From an uncultured Alphaproteobacteria bacterium (GTDB lineage: Bacteria; Pseudomonadota; Alphaproteobacteria; RF32; CAG-239): a DNA stretch of 64,000 nt. Positions 47,059 through 56,871 of this stretch are shown here, one piece after another (positions within the stretch are counted from its first letter, which is position 1; the number at the start of each line of letters is the position of its first letter). The stretch is taken from positions 21,904 through 85,903 of the forward strand of contig CAKQMD010000005.1 of NCBI GenBank assembly GCA_934254925.1, written 5' to 3'. The translations under genes and the position numbers were made by a program. The notes under the pieces are model-generated. The model made no database searches. It saw only the letters and a program-made list of their open reading frames with translations, and was not told where the DNA came from.

Positions 47059-48911
47059 AACAGCTTAAGGATCGACTGGCTGGCCTGTGAAGCCAAAGAA
47101 AGAGAATTGACCGCCAGCTGTTGCCGGGTTTGTAAAGCCAACATATTGGCCGATTCCTCGTTCATATCGACCAAGGTCAGCTTGTCGGCTCCTTCGATCA
47201 AAACGTTGATCAGGTTTTGGGTAAAATCCTCACGGGTGGTGACAATAGAGTAATAGTTGCCGAGTTCGGAGCTCATCTGCCGGATCTGATTGAGCGCCGC
47301 GGCAATTTCGTTTAAAGACTGCGCCACGTCATCCTGCGTCTCCCAACTTGTCGTCATGAGCCCCAAAGCCTTGGTCGAAGCATTTTTGCCTTTCACTGCC
47401 AATTGTGCCGAGCGATCTTCGTTGAAGATCACCGTCATGTTCTGCTCTTGCAGTAGGTTGATCCCTTTGTAGGAACTGTCTTTGATCAGGGCGTCGTACT
47501 GCTGCAGAATTTGCAAGAAGTTTTCCGTATCGACTTTCTTCTCCGTAAAAACCATAAAGCGCTCGGCAAAATAATCGGCAAAATCCTTTAAGTCTTCCGA
47601 TCCGGTAATATCGTTTTCCTCCCAAAAGCCGAGAGAGGTTTGGTTACTGCTAATATCGGGAGAAACGCCGCTGTGAATTTCATAAAAATCAGCAATTGTG
47701 TCTTTGGCCGTAAAGAGTTGATTTTTAAATGCCAATTGCGCGCCGGCAACCGCTTTGAGGCTACAGTTGCCGCCGTCGCTGTTAAACTGGTGTTTGTTTC
47801 CCGCATCCAAAAGAATTTTGGCCGTTGCCGACTGAATGTCGATTTTGCATCTGTTGAAAATCGGAGAATGGGTGTTTTTAACATTTAACTGCGCCTGGTC
47901 TGAAAGAGTGAGGCTACCGCCCATAAAGGCATAAGACATAGAACCTGAAGCGGCGATATTGACGCTCCCTTGGCCGATCTCAACGCGCCCGCCGTAAAAA
48001 GCGTAGCTGCTGTCTTGAAAAGTTGCAATATTGATGTTGGCGTTGTTCTTAATTGCAATCAGATCGTCAGCGTCTCCGGAAATGGCATAAACGGTTTTGG
48101 CGGGATCTTGTTTTTTCGAGATGTCTCGAATATTGATTCTCCCTTCCAAAAAAAGCTCTCCGTCATCCGTACGAATGCCGAACAAAAGAGCAGAGCGTGT
48201 AGCATTGTAGTCTTGGTTAAGCTGAATATCCAAAAAACGGCAGGTTCCTCCTTGCGTCATTCTCACGGCAGGAATCCAATTCCCTTCTTGGGGAGAAAGT
48301 ATAAGACTCAAGTCAGACACCACGACTTCGGCATCTTTTGTCGTAATGGCGGCTGTCACTTTAGGGGAAAAGCTCAAAGCCGAAAATTTGTCGACTTCGT
48401 TGTCCTCCGCTCCGTAAGCTCCGACCCCTTTGAGGTTTTGACCTTCTTTGAGGGTAATGGAAGTATCGCCCATATCAATTTGACCGTAAATGACGATGTC
48501 GCCTTTTTTGCCGCTGTCAATCGCCGCCAACAGTTCTTCTTTGGTTGAGACAACCGCCGCTACGCCGTCTTGTTCCTCAAACCAAGACTTGGCAGGAATG
48601 TTCATTGTTTCCAAAGCTTGGGTAGCCGTCGCCGCCGCTTGTTCCAATAGACCGGCACCGGCTTCTAAGCCTTCGGTCGCCGCTTTGATCGTCTGAATCC
48701 CTTGTGCCATCGAGTCCAGCAATGCCGACAGGTCACTGGCCCTATTATTTAAAGATACCGCGGTATAATAAGAAGAGGGGTTGTCTATGGCGGAATTGAC
48801 TTTCAAACCGATAGAGAGACGATTTTGAGTGAGATCAACCTGTCCCGCAATATTCTGCAGGCTCAGCAAATTCGATCGCATCGAGGCGGTTAAACTGATC
48901 GCGTTGGTCAT
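47055..48911 (-). CDS. Flagellin with a large central beta-solenoid-like insertion
   Basis: Main filament subunit type. The 618-residue protein is far longer than most alphaproteobacterial flagellins (about 270-450). Residues 1-105 are a normal D0/D1 N-terminus ([48 protein letters not shown]). Residues about 445-618 are the C-terminal D1/D0 ([39 protein letters not shown]). The middle (about 125-430) is made of short beta repeats ([20 protein letters not shown], then [37 protein letters not shown]), a pectin-lyase-like right-handed helix pattern. No sigma54 promoter seen upstream. Confidence 0.88.
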   Translation of the reverse strand: MTNAISLTASMRSNLLSLQNIAGQVDLTQNRLSIGLKVNSAIDNPSSYYTAVSLNNRASDLSALLDSMAQGIQTIKAATEGLEAGAGLLEQAAATATQALETMNIPAKSWFEEQDGVAAVVSTKEELLAAIDSGKKGDIVIYGQIDMGDTSITLKEGQNLKGVGAYGAEDNEVDKFSALSFSPKVTAAITTKDAEVVVSDLSLILSPQEGNWIPAVRMTQGGTCRFLDIQLNQDYNATRSALLFGIRTDDGELFLEGRINIRDISKKQDPAKTVYAISGDADDLIAIKNNANINIATFQDSSYAFYGGRVEIGQGSVNIAASGSMSYAFMGGSLTLSDQAQLNVKNTHSPIFNRCKIDIQSATAKILLDAGNKHQFNSDGGNCSLKAVAGAQLAFKNQLFTAKDTIADFYEIHSGVSPDISSNQTSLGFWEENDITGSEDLKDFADYFAERFMVFTEKKVDTENFLQILQQYDALIKDSSYKGINLLQEQNMTVIFNEDRSAQLAVKGKNASTKALGLMTTSWETQDDVAQSLNEIAAALNQIRQMSSELGNYYSIVTTREDFTQNLINVLIEGADKLTLVDMNEESANMLALQTRQQLAVNSLSLASQASQSILKLF

Positions 48912-49069
48912 TCACAATTCCTCCGGATTTCAATATGACTTATGTCGGAATAAATCCAAAGAATGATCGAATTTTTGTCAACAACGAAGTCAATGATTGG
49001 TTATTATGTTTTGTCAACAGCGAAAAAATGATTGATGTCGGTGAAAAGCTTTCTAAAAAAGGTGATGAC

Positions 49070-49096
49070 AAAAAAAACCGGCCTCCGAGAAGCCGG
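49070..49096 (-). terminator. Intrinsic terminator of the gene at 49117
   Basis: Reverse-strand arms CCGGC/GCCGG around the sequence TTCTCGGAG, followed by eight T (A run 49070-49077). Confidence 0.8.
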
Positions 49097-49116
49097 CTGA
49101 TTAGCAAGGAGAAAGG

Positions 49117-51240
49117 CTAGTCCTTTGCCAATTTTTCATATTCTTTTTTAAGTTTTATCACTTGTATAGTCTCTGAATTCGGAGAGATCTTTTTCCCGTT
49201 TTTATTGGGATCTTCCCTGTCGGGTGTTTCGTAAACACCGCGTTCGACCATGTCTTCTTTGACCTTTTTCCGGATCTTTTTTTCCAATTCGCGGACTTTT
49301 GCAAGATAGATGTCTTTTGCCAGTTCGTCCGACTGTGTCAGAGGAGATTTCCCTCCGAATTCTTGTCCCTTGAATCTCAGGGCCAAAGACAGTCTGGCTT
49401 TGGCCCGAAGCTCTTCCTTGCGCTGCTCATAACCGGCTTTTATGTTTTCAAGGAGTTCTTGAGGACGCCATTCTTCATAATCGTTTTTAATGTGTTCGGC
49501 TATAGGATCCCGCGCGGCATTGTAAAGATTCTCGCTTTCCAGCTTTTCCCGTGACAATTGCCGGTGCAGATCCATAAATTCTCCGTGATAAGTGTCTTTG
49601 TTTAAAGGATGGGAGATTTGATCAAAAATCTTTTTGTGCTGCGGCAAATCGGCTAACACGGTATTGAGCTTGATCAGACTTTGTCGTAATTGTTCTTGTC
49701 TTTGCCGTTCTTTTTTCCCTTTGAAAATGTCGGAAAAGCTTTTCCCTCCGACCTCAAATTGCTTGGGTTCGCGATCGGCGATGGCGTTTCTGACGATTCG
49801 TTCGATTTGCTCAGGTTGCAAATAAAGCTCTTTATCCGATTTTAGTTTGTCGATGTCTCTCAAGCAGGCGACGAGAGAAGAAAAAGCCCGATCAGCTTCT
49901 CGGATTTTTTTGACTTGTCCATGGGCTTCGTTCATCTTTCGGCGTTTTTTCTCGGCGTCTTCAATTTTAGCAACCGCCTGGTCATAGTTCCGTTTGCGTT
50001 CTTCGACAATTGGCGTAACGGCGGCGATAAAGTTTTTCATCGCCGGAGAGACTGTCTTCATCTGGGCGGCCATTTTAAGCAAATGATAGATCTCGTTGTC
50101 AAAAATGGGGTGCCCGGAACTCTTGGCATCCATCAAGAGCGAGGCCATCAGCTTCAAGCGCTTTTCGTCGGAAATCGGCAATTGTTTTTGAGGCAACAGC
50201 TCTCGTTTGAGTTGGAAGGACAAATTTTTGTCAGACAAAAACTCTTGCGGCCTATATTTCAACAATAAGGAAATATCACGCTCGACCAAAACGTTCGGCG
50301 AACCGAAACGTTCAAACCTGTCAAGAAGCCGTTGCGCCTGCACTTCTTCATGGGCTTGCTGATAAAGCGAGGCGTTGGGGCCGGAGACGGGACTTTCAAA
50401 AAATTTCATGACATAAAGGCAATCATAAATTAGCTTGCTTGTGTTCTTTTCTGTAGGAAGCAAGGCCGGCCAATTTTTGGGAAGCGTGTCATAGTTGGAA
50501 GATCTCTTGTTATGAATAAAATCAAAGTTTTTGGAAAATTGTTCCGTCAGTCCGATCAGTTGGTCGATTCTTTTTTCTTTATCACCGTTGCCGGAATTGC
50601 TTTCCTGCAGCAGATTTATAAAGCAGGGAAGGGAGGTGTTGACGGAACCGTATGTTTGCAATGAAGCTTCCAAAGCGGCGACTTGTAAGGACCAGGGAAG
50701 GGAAAAAGACGAGTTTTTGCTTTTGCGGGAAAGGAAGTTTTCCAACAAGGTACGGCTTGCATTATCGGCATCGCTCTTTTCTTTGTCGGAAAGTTGCAAC
50801 GGCTCTTCAAAATACAAATTGTCAAGCAGAGAGATTTTCCCTTTGTCGGTCCAGACATCAGCCAGAGTCAGCTTGGCGGACGTATCCAGTTTGTTTAGGT
50901 TTTCCGGCGTCATTTCTTCGGCCAATTGTGCAACAAGTTCCCGTTTTTCGTCATCTTGCCGTTCGGAGCCTTTTCTGCCCAAAAGGAAGATAAGCCGACT
51001 GCTGACCTCCACGTCGTTTCTTTTGAACGTTTCTCTTAAGGTTTGTGTAAAAACCATGCGTTTTTTTTCGTCGGACAGGGCACGGTCAAATTCAAAGGAG
51101 AAATTCCAGAGTTTGGTAATCGGCAAAAAAGTCGTCTCGGCATTCAAATTTGCTGCCGCTTGCTCCAAATAGGCGTAAAAGGCCTCAGACGACGTCAACT
51201 CACTGATCGGCTGTTGCTGAAAATCTCGATATTCTGTCAT
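49117..51240 (-). CDS. Large helical soluble protein of unknown function (707 residues)
   Basis: Start at 51240 is set by AGGAG 9 nt upstream. A longer frame to 51429 adds 63 very hydrophobic residues without a ribosome site and looks non-coding. The protein is charged, Lys/Glu/Leu-rich and almost all helical with coiled-coil stretches (about 445-510; AKIEDAEKKRRKMNEAHGQV, then about 560-640). No signal peptide, TM or catalytic motif recognised. The two large unknown proteins of this window (this one and 40916-42874) share style but no visible motif. A structural or secreted effector role cannot be judged. Confidence 0.7.
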   Translation of the reverse strand: MTEYRDFQQQPISELTSSEAFYAYLEQAAANLNAETTFLPITKLWNFSFEFDRALSDEKKRMVFTQTLRETFKRNDVEVSSRLIFLLGRKGSERQDDEKRELVAQLAEEMTPENLNKLDTSAKLTLADVWTDKGKISLLDNLYFEEPLQLSDKEKSDADNASRTLLENFLSRKSKNSSFSLPWSLQVAALEASLQTYGSVNTSLPCFINLLQESNSGNGDKEKRIDQLIGLTEQFSKNFDFIHNKRSSNYDTLPKNWPALLPTEKNTSKLIYDCLYVMKFFESPVSGPNASLYQQAHEEVQAQRLLDRFERFGSPNVLVERDISLLLKYRPQEFLSDKNLSFQLKRELLPQKQLPISDEKRLKLMASLLMDAKSSGHPIFDNEIYHLLKMAAQMKTVSPAMKNFIAAVTPIVEERKRNYDQAVAKIEDAEKKRRKMNEAHGQVKKIREADRAFSSLVACLRDIDKLKSDKELYLQPEQIERIVRNAIADREPKQFEVGGKSFSDIFKGKKERQRQEQLRQSLIKLNTVLADLPQHKKIFDQISHPLNKDTYHGEFMDLHRQLSREKLESENLYNAARDPIAEHIKNDYEEWRPQELLENIKAGYEQRKEELRAKARLSLALRFKGQEFGGKSPLTQSDELAKDIYLAKVRELEKKIRKKVKEDMVERGVYETPDREDPNKNGKKISPNSETIQVIKLKKEYEKLAKD

Positions 51241-51454
51241 GAGAAACGCTCCTGATGGATTTGAATTTACATTATATAAAAAATTATAAACCAAGGAGCT
51301 ATTTTTTGCAAGCATGATTTTTCCAAAATAGACAAATAAAAAATAAATAATAATGAAAGCACTTAATTTTAAAATAATGTTGAAAATCAATAAATTAACA
51401 AAAGGTATAATAATACCGCTAAATAGCATGTTGATTTTATGATGTTTTTTATTG

Positions 51455-51482
51455 TTGACATTGAAAAAATATCAGCTATATT
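51455..51482 (+). promoter_or_regulatory. Sigma70 promoter of rplM-rpsI
   Basis: TTGACA (51455-51460) - N16 - TATATT (51477-51482), 40 bp before the rplM start. A strong promoter sequence as expected for ribosomal proteins. Confidence 0.75.
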
Positions 51483-51521
51483 CATTCCCGAAAAGAATAA
51501 CCCTTCAAAGAGAGATTTATA

Positions 51522-51989
51522 ATGAACACATATGCAACCAAACCATCGGATATTGAAAGAAAATGGTATGTCGTTGATGCTCAGGGTGTCGTATTGGGCC
51601 GTTTGTCGGCTGAGATCGCCAAGATTCTCCGCGGCAAGCACAAACCCTGCTACGTTCCTAATCTGGACTGCGGCGACTATGTCATCGTCATCAATGCCGA
51701 TAAAGTTAAATTGACCGGCAAAAAGCTGACTCATAAAAAATATTTCAAACACACCGGTTGGATCGGCGGGATCAAGGAAACCACCCCGGCGAAGATCTTA
51801 GCTGGCCGTTTCCCGGAAAGAGTTGTTGAAAAAGCCGTTGAACGCATGATCTCCAGAAACCCGCTGGGACGTCAGCAAATGAGCAAACTGAAAGTCTACG
51901 CCGGCGATCAACATCCGCATACCGCCCAGAACCCCGAAGTTTTGGACATTGCATCCATGAACCCCAAAAATAAAAGGAGCGCATTATAA
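51522..51989 (+). CDS. rplM: 50S ribosomal protein L13
   Basis: The 155-residue protein has the L13 start ([20 protein letters not shown]), the [18 protein letters not shown] motif and [15 protein letters not shown]. It is co-transcribed with rpsI, whose start overlaps its stop by one base (TAATG). Confidence 0.97.
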   Translation: MNTYATKPSDIERKWYVVDAQGVVLGRLSAEIAKILRGKHKPCYVPNLDCGDYVIVINADKVKLTGKKLTHKKYFKHTGWIGGIKETTPAKILAGRFPERVVEKAVERMISRNPLGRQQMSKLKVYAGDQHPHTAQNPEVLDIASMNPKNKRSAL

Positions 51990-52483
51990 TGGCTGAGAAA
52001 TTAGAATCTTTGCAAGACATCAAGTCTGCAACCAGCGCATCTGCTGCTCCGGCTGCATCCGGCGAAGTTAAAGTCCGTAAGGCAAACCGCGACAAATTCG
52101 GCCGCTCTTATGCTACCGGAAAAAGAAAAGACGCTGTTGCCCGCGTTTGGATCAAACCGGGTAAAGGCAACATTACCATTAACGAAAAAACGATTGATCA
52201 GTATTTTGCCCGTCCGGTTTTGAAGATGATCATCAACCAGCCGTTTGCAATCACCAATCGTGAAAACGAGTTTGACGTGGTCTGCACCGTTAAAGGCGGC
52301 GGTTTGTCCGGACAGGCCGGTGCCATCAAACACGGTATCTCTAAAGCTTTGAACGAATATGAGCCGGAATTGAGAGCCTCTTTGAAGAAAGCCGGTTTCT
52401 TGACCCGTGATGACCGTACGGTGGAACGTAAGAAATACGGTAAAGCCAAGGCTCGCCGTTCTTACCAGTTCTCCAAACGTTAA
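51989..52483 (+). CDS. rpsI: 30S ribosomal protein S9
   Basis: The 164-residue protein has an alphaproteobacterial N-terminal extension (about 30 residues, Ala/Ser-rich). The S9 core [20 protein letters not shown] is followed by [19 protein letters not shown]. The universal basic C-terminus ends in SKR preceded by [14 protein letters not shown]. Coupled to rplM. Confidence 0.97.
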   Translation: MAEKLESLQDIKSATSASAAPAASGEVKVRKANRDKFGRSYATGKRKDAVARVWIKPGKGNITINEKTIDQYFARPVLKMIINQPFAITNRENEFDVVCTVKGGGLSGQAGAIKHGISKALNEYEPELRASLKKAGFLTRDDRTVERKKYGKAKARRSYQFSKR

Positions 52484-52512
52484 TTGGTATCAGGAAAATA
52501 TCAAATATTTTC

Positions 52513-52546
52513 AATGGGTTGCAATTTCTTGCAACCCATTTTTTTG
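52513..52546 (+). terminator. Intrinsic terminator of rplM-rpsI
   Basis: AATGGGTTGCAA / TTGCAACCCATT, 12-bp stem with 4-nt loop, followed by a T run. Confidence 0.94.
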
Positions 52547-52551
52547 TATTA

Positions 52552-52590
52552 ATGCCTTACAGACTGCCCCCATTTTAATGGGGGTTGAAT
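52552..52590 (+). repeat. Short hairpin element sharing ends with the element at 15719
   Basis: ATGCCTTACAGA, then a hairpin CCCCCATT/AATGGGGG (52567-52584), then TGAATGC. The same ATGCCTTACAGA and TGAATGC flank the first hairpin of the structured element at 15714-15753, with a different stem sequence in between. It lies directly behind the rpsI terminator and looks like an isolated left-end copy. Confidence 0.5.
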
Positions 52591-52695
52591 GCTCATGACG
52601 ACAATGCTATAAGAAAGTATGGAAGTTATGTAAATTTTCCGCTTGCATTTCAGCGTTGCTACATTACACTCTAGCAATATCGCAAGGAGATGAAA

Positions 52696-53163
52696 ATGTC
52701 GCTGGAACACGTTAGAGCATATTTCAAAAAGTTGGGCATGGAAGAGCGGATACGGGAGTTCCCCGTTTCCAGCGCCACGGTTGCGTTGGCGGCGCAGGCG
52801 CTGCAATGTGAGCCCGGCCGCATTGCCAAGACGCTGTCTTTTGACTGTAATGGCGATGTTCTTCTGTTGGTAACGGCCGGAGACCGCAAAATAGACAATG
52901 CCAAATATAAACATCTTTTTCATGCAAAGGCTAAAATGCTTACGTCGGAAGAGGCTTTGCGTTTGACCGGACATGCGATCGGCGGCGTTTGTCCCTTTGC
53001 CGTTCCTGAAAATGTAAAAATCTGCCTGGATATTTCTTTGCAACGCTATTCGACGGTTTTTCCGGCCTGCGGGAGTTCCAACAGCGCCATTGAACTGACG
53101 CCGGAAGAGCTGGATAAATATACTTCGAATGCCGGCTGGATTGACGTCTGTAAGGAAATATGA
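52696..53163 (+). CDS. YbaK/EbsC-type aminoacyl-tRNA deacylase
   Basis: Hydrolyses mischarged tRNA (typically Cys- or Ala-tRNA-Pro) in trans. The 155-residue protein has RIAKTLSFDCNGDVLLLVTAGDRKID, with the catalytic lysine region, and GHAIGGVCPFAVP. ATG at 52696 is chosen with AGGAG 8 nt before; an ATG at 52690 is too close to it. Single gene. Confidence 0.9.
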   Translation: MSLEHVRAYFKKLGMEERIREFPVSSATVALAAQALQCEPGRIAKTLSFDCNGDVLLLVTAGDRKIDNAKYKHLFHAKAKMLTSEEALRLTGHAIGGVCPFAVPENVKICLDISLQRYSTVFPACGSSNSAIELTPEELDKYTSNAGWIDVCKEI

Positions 53164-53294
53164 CTAAAAAGCGGCATTGTCTATACAAAATGCTCAAGCG
53201 CCAAGCCTTGCTCCCTCCTGCATAGGAGAAGAATTTTCTTGATTGTTAAGGTGTTTACGCTACAATAGAAAAGTCGGTAAAGTTATTTAAGGTT

Positions 53295-53852
53295 ATGAAA
53301 AAAAAGAATATTCCCGGAAAGATGAAAGACAAGCTGAACAATCTTGAAAAGTTGTATGAAGAAAATTCCATCCATTTTTATGTCCGGGATATTCCTTCGT
53401 TTTATGCACGTTGCCTGGCCAAATATTATGACAATAACGGTCGTGCCGGCCCACAGGAATTTTGGTCTTTTAGCTTAGTGAACCTTTTGCTTTTTTGCCT
53501 TCTGTTGTGGTCAGAGATGCCGTTTCGCACCCGTTTGGCAGAAATCTTGTTGTATGTCACTATAACGCCTTTTGTGGCCCTGGTTATACGCCGGTTGCAT
53601 GATCTTAATTTGAGCGGGTGGTGGCTTTGGTTGCCGCTGGTCGTTTTGGGCGGAAATTTTTGGTTGGCGCAAAGTGGTGTTTGTGAAGCTTTTGTGTTGA
53701 TGATAATCTTTTTGTCTTTATGCTTTTTCGGCTTTTTGCTTTATCTGAGTTTTGTTCCCGGAGACGCGACGGCCAACCGTTACGGCCAAGCTCCGGTGTC
53801 TTCTTTTATTGCGCCGGAAAATGCGGAAAATCAGGGAGATGAAACCAAATAA
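53295..53852 (+). CDS. DUF805 family membrane protein
   Basis: The 185-residue protein has an N-terminal soluble part (1-50, charged), then FYARCLAKYYDNNGRAGPQEFWSF. This is the DUF805 opening with the GR-x-x-x-x-E/F-W motif. Four TM segments follow, and VIRRLHDLNLSGWW, the family's RRLHD box, lies between TM2 and TM3. Function unknown in the family. The long charged N-terminus is unusual. Confidence 0.87.
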   Translation: MKKKNIPGKMKDKLNNLEKLYEENSIHFYVRDIPSFYARCLAKYYDNNGRAGPQEFWSFSLVNLLLFCLLLWSEMPFRTRLAEILLYVTITPFVALVIRRLHDLNLSGWWLWLPLVVLGGNFWLAQSGVCEAFVLMIIFLSLCFFGFLLYLSFVPGDATANRYGQAPVSSFIAPENAENQGDETK

Positions 53853-53968
53853 GAGCCACGCTTACATGGATGCTTGGGAAAAAGATGAGCTTTTTCTCTT
53901 GTATTTTTGTCCAAAAAGGCTTATCTTAATAGAACAAACGAATTATTAACTCTCTAAAAACTTATGCC

Positions 53969-54238
53969 ATGAAAAAGATATTATTATTGTCAGCCATCGT
54001 TTTGGCTTTGAGCGGATTGTCTTCCTGCAAGTCGACCCAACAGGTCTACGATACGAGTAATTATATTTTTGATCAGGCGGATGCCTTGGAAAAATTGGTA
54101 TATGTCATTTATTCCATCATTCCGCAAAAAAATGATTACCGCAAAAACAAGCAAATAAGAGACAGTTTAATGCAAGACAGTGCAAAAATAAAGGATCCGC
54201 TTTATTTTCCTGTCATGGAAGAAAAAGGGTGCCCGTAG
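53969..54238 (+). CDS. Small lipoprotein of unknown function
   Basis: The 89-residue protein has a lipobox LSSC (cysteine at residue 20) after MKKILLLSAIVLALSG. The mature part is short and hydrophilic with one later cysteine. A terminator-like stem with a run of eight T starts at its last codons (54225-54256). No family recognised. Confidence 0.68.
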   Translation: MKKILLLSAIVLALSGLSSCKSTQQVYDTSNYIFDQADALEKLVYVIYSIIPQKNDYRKNKQIRDSLMQDSAKIKDPLYFPVMEEKGCP

Positions 54239-54362
54239 GCGGCCCCCTTTTTTTTGTTTTGATACGCCCTTGCTTTTTTGCCTTCCCTGGCGAATGTTCA
54301 CTTTTCTTTTAATATTTTTGGGTTATATTGAGAAAAACGACGGTAATTTTTAAGGAAATAAA

Positions 54363-55991
54363 ATGTTTTGCGGGCAGTTTGAAATCAATTTGGCCAAAGG
54401 GATAAGGCTTTTTAATGCCATCGAAACTGACAATGTTTCGCTGTCGGTCGGTCATATGCTGACGGATCGGGACATTACGTTGCTGCGTCAGGCAGGCATT
54501 CGTCATGTCTTTGGCGCCGCCGCCGATGAAAACGATCTGGAGGCCCATATTGCGTTGGGAATTGTTGCCGCCAAACTCTGCGGCCCGCGGACGGCTTATG
54601 TCATTGATCGGACGCTGTGCAAGATCGTGGCCGATGCCGACGGCGCCTTGGCCGTTTCGGAAGACCGCATTGCCAAGTTCAACCGCCTTAACCCGCATGT
54701 AATTTTGAATGTTGAAGAGCCTTATCGTTTGGTTGGGAAGGGTGAGGTCATTGCCGAGTTGGAGCTGACTCTGCCGATGATTCCCGAAACCGAAGTCAAC
54801 GAGATCATTTTCAAGCTGTCGGGCAATGTCGAGTTGCTCAGCGTCAAGCCGTTTCATCACCAGAAAGTGGCTTTGATTTATTCCAAGTTTTACAATAATG
54901 CGGAAGAAACCAAACATTTTACCAACGTTGTCAAACGCCTGGTCAAAGAGCTCAGCCCCCTTGGCTTGGAATTTGCCAACGAATATAACAGCTTTCACAA
55001 TATTGAAGATCTGGCGGACACGATTGAGCGTGCTTTTGCCGATGACAATCAGATCGTTTTTATCGTGCCGGGCGTTCGTTCGGCTTGCGCGACGGATATC
55101 ATTCCTTCGGCTCTGGACAGCATCTTTCATGAGATCGTCAATCCCGGCATTGCTCAAGTCGGCGCCAATGACCTGTTTATTGCCGAACACCGCCGTAAAA
55201 AGCTGATCAGCCTGCCGTATAATTATGCCCGTACCGAAACGGAAATGTTGAATCGCTACATCAAACAGGCGGTCTTTTCCGAAAAGCTGACGCCCTTTGA
55301 CTTTGCCCGTCATCAAAATGTGGTCTTGTCCGGAGGCGGGCGCTTGTCTGCCGAAGAGACTGCCTCATTGATTGCTTCCGGCAGTCGTGGCGGCAGTGTT
55401 GGGGCCAATGTCGGCGCCGTGGTTTTGGCCGCCGGTATCGGCAGCCGCGCCGGCCGGAACAAGTTGCTGTTTGAAAATGAGGACGGTGAACCCTTGTTTA
55501 TGCGGGCTTTGACCGCCGCATTACATTCCAAGGCGGAACCCGTTTTTGTCATTACCGGTTATCGGGCGGAGGAGATGGAAGCTTGGCTGGAAGACATTGA
55601 CGTTAATATTCTTTACAATCCTGCCTACCGTGCCGGTATTAAAACCTCGATTAATTTGGGGCTGAAGTCCATGCCGGGATTCTGCGACGGCGCACTTCTC
55701 CTGCCGGCAGATATGCCGAACATTACCGCAGAAGACTTGAACGCTTTGATTGCCGAATTTGATCCCAAGGCGGAAAAGTCTTTGGTAATGGCCGCCTTCC
55801 AAGGGCAAAAATCAAACCCTGTCATCTGGAGCAAATCTTTGTACGACGTAGCGGATATCGTTCCGGAAAACACGCACCTGCGCCCGGTATTCATGGAACA
55901 CGCCGATTACACCAAACTGGTCGAAATAAAAGATCCCGAACATTTGCTGGACGTCAACTTCCCCAGCGACATTGAAAAACTCGGCAAATAA
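54363..55991 (+). CDS. Molybdopterin-binding / MocA-like nucleotidyltransferase fusion
   Basis: The 542-residue protein has two parts. Residues 1-340 form a MoeA/Mog-type molybdopterin-binding region (FEINLAKGIRLFNAI; GHMLTDRDITLLRQAGIRHV). The C-terminal part (about 350-542) is a nucleotidyltransferase with VVLAAGIGSRAGRNKLL, the GT-A loop of MocA/MobA. It also has the PADMPNITAEDLNALI motif around the metal site. Such fusions are known in Alphaproteobacteria for molybdenum cofactor cytidylation. Which cofactor is made cannot be read. Ribosome site AAGGAA. Confidence 0.83.
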   Translation: MFCGQFEINLAKGIRLFNAIETDNVSLSVGHMLTDRDITLLRQAGIRHVFGAAADENDLEAHIALGIVAAKLCGPRTAYVIDRTLCKIVADADGALAVSEDRIAKFNRLNPHVILNVEEPYRLVGKGEVIAELELTLPMIPETEVNEIIFKLSGNVELLSVKPFHHQKVALIYSKFYNNAEETKHFTNVVKRLVKELSPLGLEFANEYNSFHNIEDLADTIERAFADDNQIVFIVPGVRSACATDIIPSALDSIFHEIVNPGIAQVGANDLFIAEHRRKKLISLPYNYARTETEMLNRYIKQAVFSEKLTPFDFARHQNVVLSGGGRLSAEETASLIASGSRGGSVGANVGAVVLAAGIGSRAGRNKLLFENEDGEPLFMRALTAALHSKAEPVFVITGYRAEEMEAWLEDIDVNILYNPAYRAGIKTSINLGLKSMPGFCDGALLLPADMPNITAEDLNALIAEFDPKAEKSLVMAAFQGQKSNPVIWSKSLYDVADIVPENTHLRPVFMEHADYTKLVEIKDPEHLLDVNFPSDIEKLGK

Positions 55992-56013
55992 AAAGGGGAG
56001 CTTTCGCTCCCCT
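55990..56013 (-). terminator. Terminator of ctrA
   Basis: Reverse-strand arms AGGGGAGC / GCTCCCCT with 4-nt loop, then four to five T, just past the ctrA stop. It lies within 3 bp of the convergent gene's stop. Confidence 0.85.
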
Positions 56014-56019
56014 GCCAGA

Positions 56020-56709
56020 CTATTTTTTTGCCTCATTCGGATCACGCAACACATAGCCGCGTCCCCAAACAGTCTCAATATAGTTTTTACCGCCGGAAGC
56101 TTTTTCCAGTTTTTTGCGCAATTTGCAGATAAAAACATCAATAATTTTGAGTTCCGGTTCGTCAATGCCGCCGTATAAGTGGTTGAGGAACTGGTCCTTG
56201 TTCAGAGTTGATCCTTTGCGTAGGGAGAGCAATTCCATAATGCCGTATTCTTTGCCTGTCAGATGCAGCGTTTTGTTGCCGACGGTAACCGTCTGCGTAT
56301 CCAGATTGACCTCGACATCCCCGGTGCGGATGATGGAATTGGAATGTCCCTTGGAACGGCGGACAACAGCCTGAATACGGGCCAAAAGCTCCGCTTTGTC
56401 AAACGGCTTGGTCAAATAGTCGTCAGCGCCGAAACCAAGGCCTTTGACCTTCTTGTCCGGTTCCGACAAGCCCGACAAAATCAAAACCGGTGTGTTGACT
56501 TTTGCCGCGCGCAGACTCTTCAAAACTTCATACCCGTTCATGTCCGGTAACATCAAATCTAAAATAATGATGTCATAATCATACAATTTGCCGATTTCCA
56601 GGCCGTCTTCGCCGAGGTCCGTCGTATCGACGATCATTCCTTCTTTTTTGAGCATCGTCTCAATACTTTGTGAGACAGCATAGTCGTCTTCAACCAATAA
56701 AACCCGCAT
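56020..56709 (-). CDS. ctrA: Cell-cycle response regulator CtrA
   Basis: OmpR-type regulator that controls cell cycle, division and flagellar genes in Alphaproteobacteria. The 229-residue protein has the phospho-acceptor D51 in [16 protein letters not shown], as in Caulobacter CtrA. The CtrA-specific [14 protein letters not shown] is also present. The C-terminal winged helix ([37 protein letters not shown]) is almost diagnostic. Start at 56709 is chosen over an ATG three codons upstream because of AAGGGGG spacing. It is divergent from fliI. Confidence 0.96.
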   Translation of the reverse strand: MRVLLVEDDYAVSQSIETMLKKEGMIVDTTDLGEDGLEIGKLYDYDIIILDLMLPDMNGYEVLKSLRAAKVNTPVLILSGLSEPDKKVKGLGFGADDYLTKPFDKAELLARIQAVVRRSKGHSNSIIRTGDVEVNLDTQTVTVGNKTLHLTGKEYGIMELLSLRKGSTLNKDQFLNHLYGGIDEPELKIIDVFICKLRKKLEKASGGKNYIETVWGRGYVLRDPNEAKK

Positions 56710-56871
56710 TTCAAGCATCCCCCTTATGATTTTTTCTTTTATAATGCCTAAATCATACCGCCTATTTTTTAATTTGTTAACTTTATATATCGGGGCTGTT
56801 AATAATTATTAATAAAAGCTGAATTTTGCAAAAAAAACGAATATATATAATACAAGAGAAGGAGAAAACTC

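Noticed and set aside
48912..49069. Sigma54 promoter upstream of the flagellin gene
   Set aside because: No GG-N10-GC pattern on the reverse strand in the upstream 150 bp.
51241..51429. 63-residue hydrophobic N-terminal extension of the protein at 49117
   Set aside because: No ribosome site, very AT-rich, while AGGAG sits ideally before the ATG at 51240. A genuine TM anchor is possible but less likely.
56719..56871. CtrA binding sites in the ctrA-fliI intergenic region
   Set aside because: Several TTAA motifs occur, but spacings are 4 or 6 rather than 7; in an AT-rich region this is expected by chance.
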